A stretch of DNA of 54,275 bases from an uncultured Candidatus Melainabacteria bacterium. Lineage in GTDB: Bacteria > Cyanobacteriota > Vampirovibrionia > Gastranaerophilales > Gastranaerophilaceae. The stretch lies in assembly GCA_934718275.1 (NCBI GenBank), contig CAKUZD010000009.1, positions 1 through 54,275 of the forward strand, given 5' to 3'. Below the pieces are notes generated by a model. The model was not told the DNA's origin. It saw only the letters and a program-made list of their open reading frames with translations, and searched no databases. Below are positions 17,203-26,227 of the stretch, piece after piece. How positions within the stretch are numbered: the stretch's first letter is position 1; each line of letters begins with the position of its first letter. The position numbers and the translations under genes are program-made.

Positions 17203-17265
17203 AGCCGGCTTAAAGAAAATTTTTGCTTGATTTTATTTTAATGAAGTGATAGTATATTTGGTAAT

Positions 17266-18024
17266 ATGATAGAGAGACCTAAAACCGCTAAAGATAGAAT
17301 AATTTTAGCATTGGATGTTGATAATCTGAAAGATGCACGAGATTTGGTTCGTGAGCTTAAAGATTATGTAGGATATTTTAAAGTTGGATTGCCTTTGATT
17401 GTTAACTATGGCTTTGAAGCTTTTCGCTTATTGGAAGAACACGGAGCAAGATGTTACTATGATTGTAAGTTTCATGATATTCCACATACTGTTCAAAAAG
17501 CTTGCATAAGTTTGGTTAAGAATAATATCAATTTTTTTAATGTACATATTCAAGGTGGTTCTAAGATGACATCTGCTGTAGTCAAGGCTTCTCGTGCGGC
17601 AGCAAAATCAATTGGAATTGAACCCCCAACAATTTTAGGTGTAACTTTGCTATCAAGTTTTGGTCAAAAAACTTTGACTACAGAACTTTGTGTAGATAAA
17701 AATATTGAAGATTTTGTTTTGCAACTCGCTAAAGTTGCGAAAGAGACCGGTTTGGATGGCGTTGTTGCGAGTGCTGAAGAAGCTCGAAGGATTCGTAAAG
17801 AGATAGGTGATGATTTTATAATTTTATGTCCTGCAACACGCCCAACTTGGTCCTCTGTAAATGATCAAGTTAGAGTTGATACGCCTAGAGATGCAATTTT
17901 ATCAGGTGTTGATTTTATGGTAGTTGGGAGACCAATTACGTCAGCGGATGATAGAGTAGGAGCTGCCAAATTGATTATTGATGAAATAGAAACAGCTTTG
18001 GAAGAAAAGTCTGCTCTTGTGTAA
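17266..18024 (+). CDS. pyrF: Orotidine 5'-phosphate decarboxylase
   Basis: Catalyses OMP to UMP, the last step of de novo pyrimidine synthesis. The protein is 252 aa. Key parts are ILALDVDN (first Asp), FKVGLPL with the catalytic Lys, the signature DCKFHDIPHTV (D-x-K-x-x-D at about 66-71), the phosphate-binding PATRPTW region and GVDFMVVGRPI. No Shine-Dalgarno precedes ATG; a -10-like TATATT (17253-17258) ends 7 nt before it, so the mRNA may be leaderless. Confidence 0.95.
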   Translation: MIERPKTAKDRIILALDVDNLKDARDLVRELKDYVGYFKVGLPLIVNYGFEAFRLLEEHGARCYYDCKFHDIPHTVQKACISLVKNNINFFNVHIQGGSKMTSAVVKASRAAAKSIGIEPPTILGVTLLSSFGQKTLTTELCVDKNIEDFVLQLAKVAKETGLDGVVASAEEARRIRKEIGDDFIILCPATRPTWSSVNDQVRVDTPRDAILSGVDFMVVGRPITSADDRVGAAKLIIDEIETALEEKSALV

Positions 18025-18060
18025 ACGAGAAATTAATTGTTTCAAATAATCCGAACTAAA

Positions 18061-18408
18061 CTATTTGTCACTTTCCAATTCTTTTGATTTTAAGTATTTC
18101 TTTTTATATCTGTCGAAAGTGTAGATTTGGAATTTTTCTCCGTTAGAGGTTATTTTTATAGAATTATTTAAGTCAGTTCTGTAAATTATTGTGTTCCGTA
18201 AAATATCAAGTGTACCTCTGTTTGGATGCCCAAAATTATTTGGACCGGTTGAAATTATTGAAACTTTTGTGCTTAAATGAGTAAGCATTTCATTGTCTAC
18301 AACATTTGGGCCACCGTGATGACCAACTTTTAATATTTCAACATTGTGTGGAATATTTTGCTTTAATTGTTTAAAAGCTTTTGTACCGGCGTCTCCTGTA
18401 AATAACAT
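18061..18408 (-). pseudogene. comEC: ComEC C-terminal part, separated by a frameshift
   Basis: This piece continues the metallo-beta-lactamase domain of the upstream ComEC fragment, with MLFTGDAG and KVGHHGGPNVVDNEML. Reading upstream in its own frame through 18409-18465 gives NSEKDNEKSIITLLSYKNFD, the expected ComEC lead-in to the TGD motif, but in a different frame from the large fragment. It carries no ribosome site of its own. Together the two parts make a near full-length ComEC. The break is a real mutation, a sequencing error or (less likely) programmed frameshifting. Confidence 0.8.
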
Positions 18409-18451
18409 ATCAAAGTTTTTGTAGCTTAAAAGAGTTATTATTGATTTTTCA

Positions 18452-20431
18452 TTATCTTTTTCTGAATTTGTTTATATTTAGGGTATTTTCTTTGTAGATT
18501 GAATTGTTATTTATAGGGATTGATGTAGGGATATTTAATTCTTTTATGGTTTTGTATATATTTACTGATGTCTTTGTTTTATCAGAAAAAGAATTTATAT
18601 AGATTTGTTTTATATTAAGGTTTTTCATAATATCTACAGCGCCACCGGAATGGTCGTTGTCAAAGTGAGTTATTATTAAGCCTTCAATGTTTTTAATCCC
18701 TCTATCTTTGAGGTATTTAATTATTATAGAATTTGCTTGCGCCTTACTTCCGTTATAACCTGCTCTACCGGTGTCTATTATAAAATATTTATTTTCAGGT
18801 GTTTTGATAAGAAAGCAATCAGCATTTTGTACGTCAAAAGTAATTATTTGTAAATCTTTTGTTGGAATATTTATGAAACTTAAACAAAGTATTAAAAATA
18901 AAGAAGCACAAATGGCTATTAATTTTTTATCAAAACCGGTTTTAATAGAAAGAGTGAGAAGTAAAATTATTGCATAATAAATAGTAACTTGAAGAATATT
19001 GGGGTGTGTTGTTGATAAAAGCGAACCATTTAGACTTGCAAAGAAGTTTGAAATAAATACGATTATGTGCAAAAAGTAATTAAGTATAAAGTCAAAACAC
19101 AAGCAAATTTTGTCTGTATACGGTGAAAAACCGGCAAGAATAGAACTAATAAAACCACCAAAACTAACAACGCTTAAAAATGGCATACTGCAAACATTTG
19201 CAAAAATTGAATATGTGCTAAAAGTGTTAAAATAAAACATTTGAATTGGGGCTACCCATACTTGAGCAATAATTGGAATTAAAAAAGCTCCTATTAACCA
19301 TTGTGGAATTTTTGCGTCTTTAAACCTTTCAAAAATAACATTTGCAGTTGTTAAAAGACCGAAAGTTACTATGAAAGATAACTGAAAACCAACATCGTTA
19401 ATAAATGCGGGATTGTATATGAGCATAACAGTTGCAACGAATGCTAACAGTGCTACAGTATGAGCGTCTCTGTCTATTAATTTCCCAAGTAAAATGAGTA
19501 TTAGCATTAATGCGGCTCTAATAACGGATGCTCCAAGTCCGGTCATAAGGGTGTAAATTATAATAACCCCAATACCGGATGTTACCATAAATTTAAATGG
19601 AACTTTTAGTCTTCGTGTAAAAAACACCCAAAATCCATATATAAAAGCAACATTCATGCCGGAAGCCGCGAGTATGTGTAACAATCCGGAATTTACAAAA
19701 GAAGTTTTTATATAATCCGGAGGAGCAACTGCATCATCTCCAAAAACAATACCTCCAAGGATTTCTAAGTTTGGTGATTTTAGATATTTAGAATGGACAT
19801 TTATTATATTATCTCGAGTATTATTTAGTTTTTGTAAAAACAACCATTTAAAGGACAAAGTTTGTGGTATTATTTTCCCGTTTTCGCTATAAAAAACAGT
19901 AAAAGTATCGAAATTTCTTAGATATTTGCCATAATCAAATTGAGAAGGATTTCCGGCTTTAAAAGGTGTTTGGATTTTTCCTTTGAATTCGTATTTATTT
20001 CCAATTTTGAGTTGATTGATGTTTTTGCCGGTGTATGTTACAAAAGTTTTTCCTTTAATATTTTTATTATTTATTTTATAAACTTTTAAGAAAAACTTTG
20101 TTTTCTCAGGTGTTGTGCTATTGGGGATACTTACAATTTGCCCCTGAATTGTTACTTTTTGAGGAGCATAGGTTACAAGTTCATCAGTTGTTTTTATTTT
20201 AAAATATGTATTAAAAAATCCAAAATAAAAAATGAAGGACCAAAATAAAATATATTTAATTGGTATATGGTTTTTGAGGATTGCGCAAATTGCCAAAATC
20301 GTTATTATTGCACTGCATAGAATTCCATTATCATTGAAATAAGCCAAAATTCCGCACATAAATACGATTGCAGTAATAAACATTATTGCATTTTTATTTT
20401 GTAAAATACTGCTTATCACTTCTTTAATCAT
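18452..20431 (-). pseudogene. comEC: ComEC/Rec2 DNA-uptake channel, N-terminal part (frameshifted)
   Basis: Inner-membrane channel for incoming single-stranded DNA in natural transformation. About 659 aa from ATG 20431. It has an N-terminal membrane region, a DUF4131/OB-like soluble part (about 70-170), the competence membrane core (HILAASGMNVAFIYGFWVFF and about eight helices) and the start of the lactamase domain with THFDNDHSGG. It ends prematurely after NINKFRKR with a stop at 18452-18454. A one-base shift near TTCAGAAAAAG restores the frame to the 18061-18408 part. An alternative start at 20509 lacks a ribosome site. Confidence 0.85.
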
Positions 20432-20562
20432 GAATTTAATTTTATTATAAATCCATATTTTAATGTTGTTAGTATAAAGATATGTAAATCTATGATTTGA
20501 AATCAGCAATTAATTTTGTTTTTAGTATTTAATAAAAGTGTGTTTAATTGAAAGGTTAGGAT

Positions 20563-21162
20563 ATGATTAGTTCTTTAAATTCTTCAATACAGGTTTCTGC
20601 TTATAGACCTATTTTTAATGGAACAAATAGTGGCGAAAAAACGAAAAACAAATTTATTCAAAATACTGATACAAAAACTATTTCGAATAAGAAAAAAGAG
20701 TTAACTCCCGAACAAAAAACTTGGATTGCTCTAGGTGCTGCTGCAACGTTAATTGCAGCAGGTTTGCTCGTAAAACATCATTATTCAAATAAAGAGTTCA
20801 AGAAAGTTCAAGAAGCTTTAAATGTGGTTGTAGATAGACCTAAAGAATTTAATGAAGAATATATACAAAATTATGCGGATAAATTACGCAAAGAAGGCAA
20901 ACTTGGTGATGAAGATGCAATATTGTGTATTCCAAAACAACTGTTTGATGAGGCTATGTCAAGTGCTTCCTCGGAGGTTAAAGAAATTTATTCAAAATTG
21001 AATTTATCAGAAAATAGTTTTGCTATGGCGCCTGCAAATGTCGGAAGTCATATTTTTAATTTAGAAAATGCTTCTGATTTAAAATTTGTTGATCCACAAA
21101 CAAATGTTATGTTAGGCTTAATAAATGACTTGAAGAACGGGCGTGTTATTCCTATTTATTAA
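20563..21162 (+). CDS. Lineage-specific membrane-anchored protein, 199 aa
   Basis: Function unknown. The polar N-terminus (MISSLNSSIQVSAYRPIFNG) carries an F-x-G motif seen in other proteins of this window. One hydrophobic helix follows (about 64-80, WIALGAAATLIAAGLLVKHH), then a soluble C-terminal region of about 115 residues with no cysteines or known motif except alternating helix and strand. The ribosome site AGGTTAGGAT precedes ATG. It is divergent from comEC and followed by a shared terminator. Confidence 0.75.
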   Translation: MISSLNSSIQVSAYRPIFNGTNSGEKTKNKFIQNTDTKTISNKKKELTPEQKTWIALGAAATLIAAGLLVKHHYSNKEFKKVQEALNVVVDRPKEFNEEYIQNYADKLRKEGKLGDEDAILCIPKQLFDEAMSSASSEVKEIYSKLNLSENSFAMAPANVGSHIFNLENASDLKFVDPQTNVMLGLINDLKNGRVIPIY

Positions 21163-21200
21163 TTAACTAATTAATAAGTAATAAAATGATTATTTTAAGA

Positions 21201-21228
21201 CAAAAAAATCTCGCAACGCGAGATTTAG
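21201..21228 (-). terminator. Rho-independent terminator of the GHL10 gene
   Basis: AAATCTCGC-AAC-GCGAGATTT hairpin with a run of seven T on the minus strand. It may also work weakly for the convergent 20563 gene. Confidence 0.85.
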
Positions 21229-21251
21229 AAGTTTATTAGTCAAAAGATTTT

Positions 21252-23207
21252 TTATTCTTTGGTAAATACCCACCATCCTTTGCGTTTAGCAGATGGTTGT
21301 ATTTTGGGTTGTGCAATATTTTGAGGTTGTTTTATCGGCGAGTGCTGAGCAAAGACACTTGTTGATAAAGTATTTATATATTTATTATTTAAGTGAGCAT
21401 AATCAAATAAAATTACACCTTTTGCATTTAATTTTCTTGCTTCATGAATTTGGCGAATTAAATCTTCATCCGAGCCACCCATAAATGTAACAAATAGACC
21501 GGCATAAAAATCTGTTTTTGCTGATTTTGTATTGATTACATCCAACATCATTTTGTTTGCTGTCTTGGAATCACAAGTCAAGAATAAAGGCGTGAAACCA
21601 TCTAAGTAATCTCTCGTAGACCAAGTTCTCCAATCTTGTTGTTTGTTATCAAGTGCTGCTTGTCTGTCCGGAAATATAACAGCACTTATATATGTATTAC
21701 TTTGTCTGCCAAGACAACCTATTTTTTTTACCATATCAGATATTTTTTCTCGTCTGTAATTACACCAATCCTGCCATAATGGGTCATTTTTAGTGATTGT
21801 AGCCGGGTCAACACCATATATTGATTTAAAATCATTTCTGGCATAATCCGTGTACCCCCAACTGTTGGTATCGCTTGATGATACGCTATTTGGATATCTT
21901 ATGTAATCAATATTTACTCCGTCAGGTTTGTATGTTGTAATAATCTCAGAAACAAGCTTTACTAAAAAGTCTTGAACATAAGGATTAGCCGGATCTAAGA
22001 AATAACCGTTATGTTCAGATGTTGATTTTGATGGTTCCGGTGAATTTATATCTTTTTTTAATTTGTTTCCCCAAGACGGATTCATTGCTAATATACTTTG
22101 AGGGTTGTCTTTAGGGGGTTGTATTCCTGCGTAAAATGTCTCAAACCAAGTATGGACTTTCATATTTCTTTTATGAGCTTCTTTAATCCAAACAGCTAAT
22201 GGATCAAAACCTTGAAATTGTTCATACTGAGGAGTAAAACCGTAGGCAGACATTGTTTGACTTGGAAAAATTGTTTTGCCGTGATAGTAGGTTTCCAAGA
22301 AAATATTATCAATTCCTGTTTGTTTTAGTCTGTCTAAAGTTGAGATAATTTCCTGCTCAGATTTTTCAGTTGGTCTTAGCCAAATTCCCTTTAGTTCTCC
22401 TGCTTTATATGGCAAAACACTCTTTAATGCATCATTTGCTGCTTCTATTGCAAGTTGGGAGTATTTTTGCACTTCATCAGGATTTTTTCTGGCTCTGCGA
22501 ACATAATCTTTTGCATCATTTATGTAACTGTAAGGAAGTTTCCAATTATAATCAGGGCTTATCGTTCTATAGTATTGTAACATTTGTTCTGCTTCTGCAA
22601 TCTTTTTTTCTGATTCAAAAATATAGCTTTCTGATGTTGTGTATGTGTAAACTAAATTTGCATCTTTATCAATATATATTTTTGTTCCTACTTTAATGCT
22701 AGAATTAATCCAATTCTTAGCTTTTCCATGACCGCTAATCACAATTCCGTTAATTGGTATGTAGGAATCAGCTCCTGATAGTTCTGTTACCGTATTATCT
22801 TCAACTACAGCTTCTGCTCCGAATTCATTTGTATTTGTTCTAATTCCGTAATTTGGAGTGTATATTATAAGTTGATTAATTCCTCTGGCTCCGGGAAGAT
22901 AACTGCCTGTTTTGTTTGTTGCTGCCGTTGGGTCAATTGCATTAATCCAATTTTTGGTATAACTAAAAACAACTTCTCCTTTTGCTGGTTGGTACGGCTT
23001 GAAAACCGGGGCTAATTCTTCTTCCGGAATTGTTATTTCTGAATTATCTAAATTTATTTGTTGTTCTTCATCAACCAACAATTTGCTATTTTGTATCGGT
23101 TCGGGGCGCTTTCTGGCTGTTAAAGTCGGGGTAATATCCTCTGCTTGGCAGGCTGAAGCTATAAATACGGTTGTCGCAAGCATTAATAATGTTTTTTTTA
23201 TGTTCAT
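21252..23207 (-). CDS. Secreted GHL10/DUF187-type glycosyl hydrolase-like protein
   Basis: 651 aa. Signal peptide MNIKKTLLMLATTVFIASACQA. The N-terminal part (about 60-215) carries NLVYTYTTSESYIFESEKK and strands resembling a phosphodiester-glycosidase-like module, followed by a helical linker. The TIM-barrel GHL10 domain (about 265-600) contains LKGIWLRPTEKSEQEII, VHTWFETFYAG and DGVNIDYIRYP, with acidic residues on strand ends as expected for a glycosidase. It probably acts on cell-wall or other polysaccharides outside the inner membrane. I chose ATG 23207 because AGAGAGAACA precedes it and it begins the signal peptide. The specific substrate is unknown. Confidence 0.88.
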   Translation of the reverse strand: MNIKKTLLMLATTVFIASACQAEDITPTLTARKRPEPIQNSKLLVDEEQQINLDNSEITIPEEELAPVFKPYQPAKGEVVFSYTKNWINAIDPTAATNKTGSYLPGARGINQLIIYTPNYGIRTNTNEFGAEAVVEDNTVTELSGADSYIPINGIVISGHGKAKNWINSSIKVGTKIYIDKDANLVYTYTTSESYIFESEKKIAEAEQMLQYYRTISPDYNWKLPYSYINDAKDYVRRARKNPDEVQKYSQLAIEAANDALKSVLPYKAGELKGIWLRPTEKSEQEIISTLDRLKQTGIDNIFLETYYHGKTIFPSQTMSAYGFTPQYEQFQGFDPLAVWIKEAHKRNMKVHTWFETFYAGIQPPKDNPQSILAMNPSWGNKLKKDINSPEPSKSTSEHNGYFLDPANPYVQDFLVKLVSEIITTYKPDGVNIDYIRYPNSVSSSDTNSWGYTDYARNDFKSIYGVDPATITKNDPLWQDWCNYRREKISDMVKKIGCLGRQSNTYISAVIFPDRQAALDNKQQDWRTWSTRDYLDGFTPLFLTCDSKTANKMMLDVINTKSAKTDFYAGLFVTFMGGSDEDLIRQIHEARKLNAKGVILFDYAHLNNKYINTLSTSVFAQHSPIKQPQNIAQPKIQPSAKRKGWWVFTKE

Positions 23208-23305
23208 TGTTCTCTCTTTTACTCTCTCAAGTCTGAAATATATTGCTTTGTTTATATAATAGCTCATAAATTTATTTGAGCCAAATTTTTTATAATAATT
23301 AAATA

Positions 23306-23347
23306 AAAAATCGACAACTCATTTTTTAGATTTGTCGATTTTTTTGT
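23306..23347 (-). terminator. Rho-independent terminator of the 23366 gene
   Basis: Arms AAAATCGACAA and TTGTCGATTTT pair around a 12-14 nt loop; there are T-runs on both strands. It lies in the gap before the GHL10 gene promoter. Confidence 0.85.
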
Positions 23348-23365
23348 TTTAAATATTCTTAATTC

Positions 23366-23692
23366 CTATAAATCTCCGATATTTGGAGCTGTATGGATTT
23401 TATGGTTGTTCATAAATGACTGATCATCATAGGAAGGGTCTAAGTACATGAAAAACCTTCTAACTCCTCTTACAATACCTTTTTTGTATATTTGACGTTC
23501 ATAATAAGTTGGAGTTGCTTCTCCATTTGCTTGTGAAATTGATTTGTGAGTAGCATTTATAAAAGCCGGAGAATATCCATGATTTTGCAAATATTCGCCA
23601 CTTACTGCATCGGTATTTGTCAACTCCGCTTTAGCAGGTAATACTGCTGCTGTTAATGCTACTAAACCCAAAAGTAAAAAATATTTTTTCAT
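23366..23692 (-). CDS. Small secreted protein, 108 aa
   Basis: Not recognised. Clear signal peptide (MKKYFLLLGLVALTAAVLPAKA|E), mature part about 86 aa. It contains NTDAVSGEYLQNHGYSPAFIN and KKGIVRGVRRFFMYLDPSYDD and has no cysteine, so it is unlikely to be disulfide-stabilised. The ribosome site GAGGTGTAA lies before ATG. It has its own terminator. Probably periplasmic or envelope-associated. Confidence 0.8.
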   Translation of the reverse strand: MKKYFLLLGLVALTAAVLPAKAELTNTDAVSGEYLQNHGYSPAFINATHKSISQANGEATPTYYERQIYKKGIVRGVRRFFMYLDPSYDDQSFMNNHKIHTAPNIGDL

Positions 23693-23786
23693 TTACACCT
23701 CAATATGTTATGTATTATATTATAATACTTCTTTTTTTTATTATTACAAAATTATTATAATTCCTTTACAAAAAAAGTACCATATA

Positions 23787-24842
23787 CTATTTGTATGATT
23801 TTATTATAATTTCTTCCAACTTTTCAAGAAGTTTTTCTTCCGGAACTTTGGCTATGATTTCTCCTTTTTTAAAGATTATACCTTCATTTACTCCACCGGC
23901 AATTCCGAAGTCGGCATGTCTTGCTTCGCCCGGGCCATTAACGGCACAACCCATTGTCGCAATAGTGATTGGTTTGTCAAAGTTTTTAAACTTTTCTTCC
24001 ACTTTTTTTGCAAGTCCGATTAAGTCAATTTGGGTTCTTCCGCAAGTTGGACAAGAAATAAAGTTTACTCCTCCCTTGCGTAGCCCTAAACTTTTCAGAA
24101 TATCAAAACCTGCACTGACTTCTTCTGTTGGGTTTTCAGTTAAAGAAACTCTAATAGTATCACCAATACCTTCTGCTAACAATGTTCCAAGTCCTACTGA
24201 AGATTTTATTAAACCACCACGTAGAGTTCCTGCCTCTGTAACCCCCAAATGCAAAGGATATGGAATTTTATTTGCAATTGAACGATAAGCTTCAATTGTT
24301 GTTAATACATCAGAAGATTTTAGAGAAACTTTGATTAAATCAAAATCTAAGTCTTCCAGTATTTTTATATGCCCAAGTGCACTTAGTACCATTTTTTCAG
24401 ATAAAGGAATATCTTTGTCTAATAAGTCTTTTTCTAAAGAGCCTGCGTTAACTCCTATTCTGATAGGTATTTGTTGCTGTTTAGCAAGTGTAACAACTTT
24501 TTCAACATTTTCTCTTTTTCCAATATTACCAGGATTTAGTCTAAGAGCATTTATGCCGTTATTAATACATTTTATTGCCAGTTTGTAGTCAAAATGAATG
24601 TCTGCAATTAAAGGAACTGGAGATTTTTTTACTATATCTTTTATAGCATCTGCAGCTTCTGTGTTTAAAACTGCAAGTCTAACCAATTCACACCCTTTTG
24701 AAGCAAGTTCATTAATTTGATTAAGCGTAGTATTTACATCACGAGTATCTGTGTTACACATTGATTGTACACTGATAGGAGCGTCTCCTCCTATTTTTAC
24801 GTTTCCGATTGAAATTTGTTTTGTTTTTCTTCTTTTTATCAT
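23787..24842 (-). CDS. ispG: IspG (GcpE), HMBPP synthase
   Basis: Converts MEcPP to HMBPP in the MEP isoprenoid pathway, using a [4Fe-4S] cluster. 351 aa, the short bacterial form. The N-terminal TIM barrel begins ISIGNVKIGGDAPISVQSM; iron-sulfur ligands are in SCPTCGRTQIDL and TMGCAVNGPGEARHADFG. No Shine-Dalgarno precedes ATG; TGATACAAT lies 6 nt before it, so it may be leaderless. Divergent from the phosphodiesterase gene, only 33 bp apart. Confidence 0.97.
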   Translation of the reverse strand: MIKRRKTKQISIGNVKIGGDAPISVQSMCNTDTRDVNTTLNQINELASKGCELVRLAVLNTEAADAIKDIVKKSPVPLIADIHFDYKLAIKCINNGINALRLNPGNIGKRENVEKVVTLAKQQQIPIRIGVNAGSLEKDLLDKDIPLSEKMVLSALGHIKILEDLDFDLIKVSLKSSDVLTTIEAYRSIANKIPYPLHLGVTEAGTLRGGLIKSSVGLGTLLAEGIGDTIRVSLTENPTEEVSAGFDILKSLGLRKGGVNFISCPTCGRTQIDLIGLAKKVEEKFKNFDKPITIATMGCAVNGPGEARHADFGIAGGVNEGIIFKKGEIIAKVPEEKLLEKLEEIIIKSYK

Positions 24843-24848
24843 ATTATT

Positions 24849-24857
24849 ATTGTATCA
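24849..24857 (-). promoter_or_regulatory. Extended -10 of ispG, possible leaderless start
   Basis: Minus-strand TGATACAAT, with 6 nt between the hexamer and ATG at 24842. Transcription would start about at the A of ATG. Confidence 0.45.
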
Positions 24858-24875
24858 TAAAAAGGAGAAGTTATC

Positions 24876-25610
24876 ATGAAAGTTGCAATTTTATCGGATA
24901 TTCACGGGAACATGCAGGCATTGGAAAGTGTTATGTGTGATATAAGGGCGAATAATTGTGAAAAAGTTTTTTGTCTTGGTGATTTAGCCATGGCAGGACC
25001 GGAACCGGCAAAAGTTATAGATTATGTTCGCTCTCAAAAAAATTGGACTGTAATTCAAGGTAATACAGATAAAATGATTGCAGATTTTACTCCAGAAATT
25101 TTATTAAATACGGAAAAAGCATTTCCTGTTATGGGGCATGCTTTGGCGGATGATGTATTGTTTTTGTCTGATGACAGAAAGGAATTTTTGAAAAATTTAC
25201 CTGTTCAAAAAGAGCTTGAGGTTGATGGTGTAAAGGTGCTTTTGGTTCATGGGTCTCCTCGTTATAATAATGAAGATATATTGCCGGATATGCCAATTTC
25301 TGAGATTGAGGAAATTATAAAAGGAGTTAATGCTGATATTATATTTTGTGGGCATACGCATGTTCCCGCAGGTTATCAAACAAATACTAAACAAACAGTT
25401 GTGAATGTAGGTAGTGTTGGGAGACCTATGACAAAAGAGCCAAAATCTTGTTATTGTATTGCAGATTTTAAAGATGGCTGTTTTTCTTTAGAACATAGAT
25501 TTGTGGATTATGATAGAGAAAAAGCTGCAAAAATTATGTCTGCAAGAAATTTTGATGGAGCTCAAAAACTTGCAGACATGATTTTACATCCAACTTCAAG
25601 ACATATTTAA
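24876..25610 (+). CDS. Calcineurin-like metallophosphoesterase
   Basis: 244 aa, YfcE/MJ0936-like family. The full set of metal-binding motifs is visible: ILSDIHGN, CLGDLAMAGPEP, IQGNTD, LVHGSP and FCGHTHVP, then NVGSVGRPM. It hydrolyses phosphodiesters with two divalent metal ions; the physiological substrate is not known. The ribosome site is AAAAAGGAGAAG. Divergent from ispG and overlapping the convergent 25607 gene by 4 bp at the stops. Confidence 0.92.
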   Translation: MKVAILSDIHGNMQALESVMCDIRANNCEKVFCLGDLAMAGPEPAKVIDYVRSQKNWTVIQGNTDKMIADFTPEILLNTEKAFPVMGHALADDVLFLSDDRKEFLKNLPVQKELEVDGVKVLLVHGSPRYNNEDILPDMPISEIEEIIKGVNADIIFCGHTHVPAGYQTNTKQTVVNVGSVGRPMTKEPKSCYCIADFKDGCFSLEHRFVDYDREKAAKIMSARNFDGAQKLADMILHPTSRHI

Positions 25611-26083
25611 CTTTTTAGGTTTATTTTTAGTTCTTTTGAAGCTTTGTTAATAATTTGAGGGAGAATTGTTTCGTAAATTGCAATTTCTTTTTTGTTCTTT
25701 ACTTTATTGCCACTTTCATAAACTTCTCCACTGTTATTAACTGAAAACATTATATATTTAGCTGAATTGTCGTCTGAATAAGCAGAATATTGCACATAAA
25801 GATGACGAGTCTCAGGATTTTTTCTGCTTGCAACGGATGCTAATTGGAAGTGTTCTACATTAGGTGTATCAAATTTATACATCTTGTTTACTTTGAGTTT
25901 TTGAGCAAATTTTTGAACTAATTCATTACTGGCTTCTGATAGTTTAACCAATTCCTTTTCACTTCCGGAAAAAGAAACACTATCACCTTGATTTGCTTTT
26001 GGTGAATAATTTGTTTGATTTTGTTGTTTAATACTATAATATTGTGAATTCCTAAAATTGTTGCTTCTTATTGCTGTAATCAT
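25607..26083 (-). CDS. Lineage-specific small protein with FxG N-terminus, 158 aa
   Basis: Unrecognised. The polar, Asn/Gln-rich N-terminus (about 1-40) ends with SVSFSGSEKE. The soluble domain (45-158) contains KMYKFDTPNVEHFQLASV, YVQYSAYSDDNSAKYIMFSV and a C-terminal amphipathic helix; it reads like a small alpha/beta fold. No membrane helix. The ribosome site is GAAAGG. Its upstream box closely matches the one before the 46860 gene (same strand, about 20 kb away). Confidence 0.75.
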   Translation of the reverse strand: MITAIRSNNFRNSQYYSIKQQNQTNYSPKANQGDSVSFSGSEKELVKLSEASNELVQKFAQKLKVNKMYKFDTPNVEHFQLASVASRKNPETRHLYVQYSAYSDDNSAKYIMFSVNNSGEVYESGNKVKNKKEIAIYETILPQIINKASKELKINLKS

Positions 26084-26101
26084 ATTTCTGTACCTTTCAA
26101 T

Positions 26102-26140
26102 GTTATTTATAAAACTTCTAAAAATATTTTTTGCTATTGT
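26102..26140 (-). promoter_or_regulatory. Upstream box matching that of the 46860 gene
   Basis: Minus-strand AATAGCAAAAAATATTTTT, then AGAAGTTTTATAAATA, about 20 bp before the start. The region 47909-47948 reads AATAGCAAGAAATATTTTT, then TTCAAGTATTATAAATA. This is a near-identical stretch of about 35 bp before an otherwise unrelated gene. Confidence 0.6.
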
Positions 26141-26180
26141 AGTTCAAAAAACTTTACAGTACAAGTAAAAAATTTTAATT

Positions 26181-26208
26181 TTGATAAATAATTTATTTGT
26201 GCTAAAAT
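26181..26208 (+). promoter_or_regulatory. Promoter of the LPS/sugar operon
   Basis: TTGATA (26181-26186), 16-bp spacer, TAAAAT (26203-26208). It lies 20 bp upstream of the ATG, with GAGGATT as ribosome site. Confidence 0.7.
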
Positions 26209-26227
26209 ACGTGCTGAGGATTATTTT

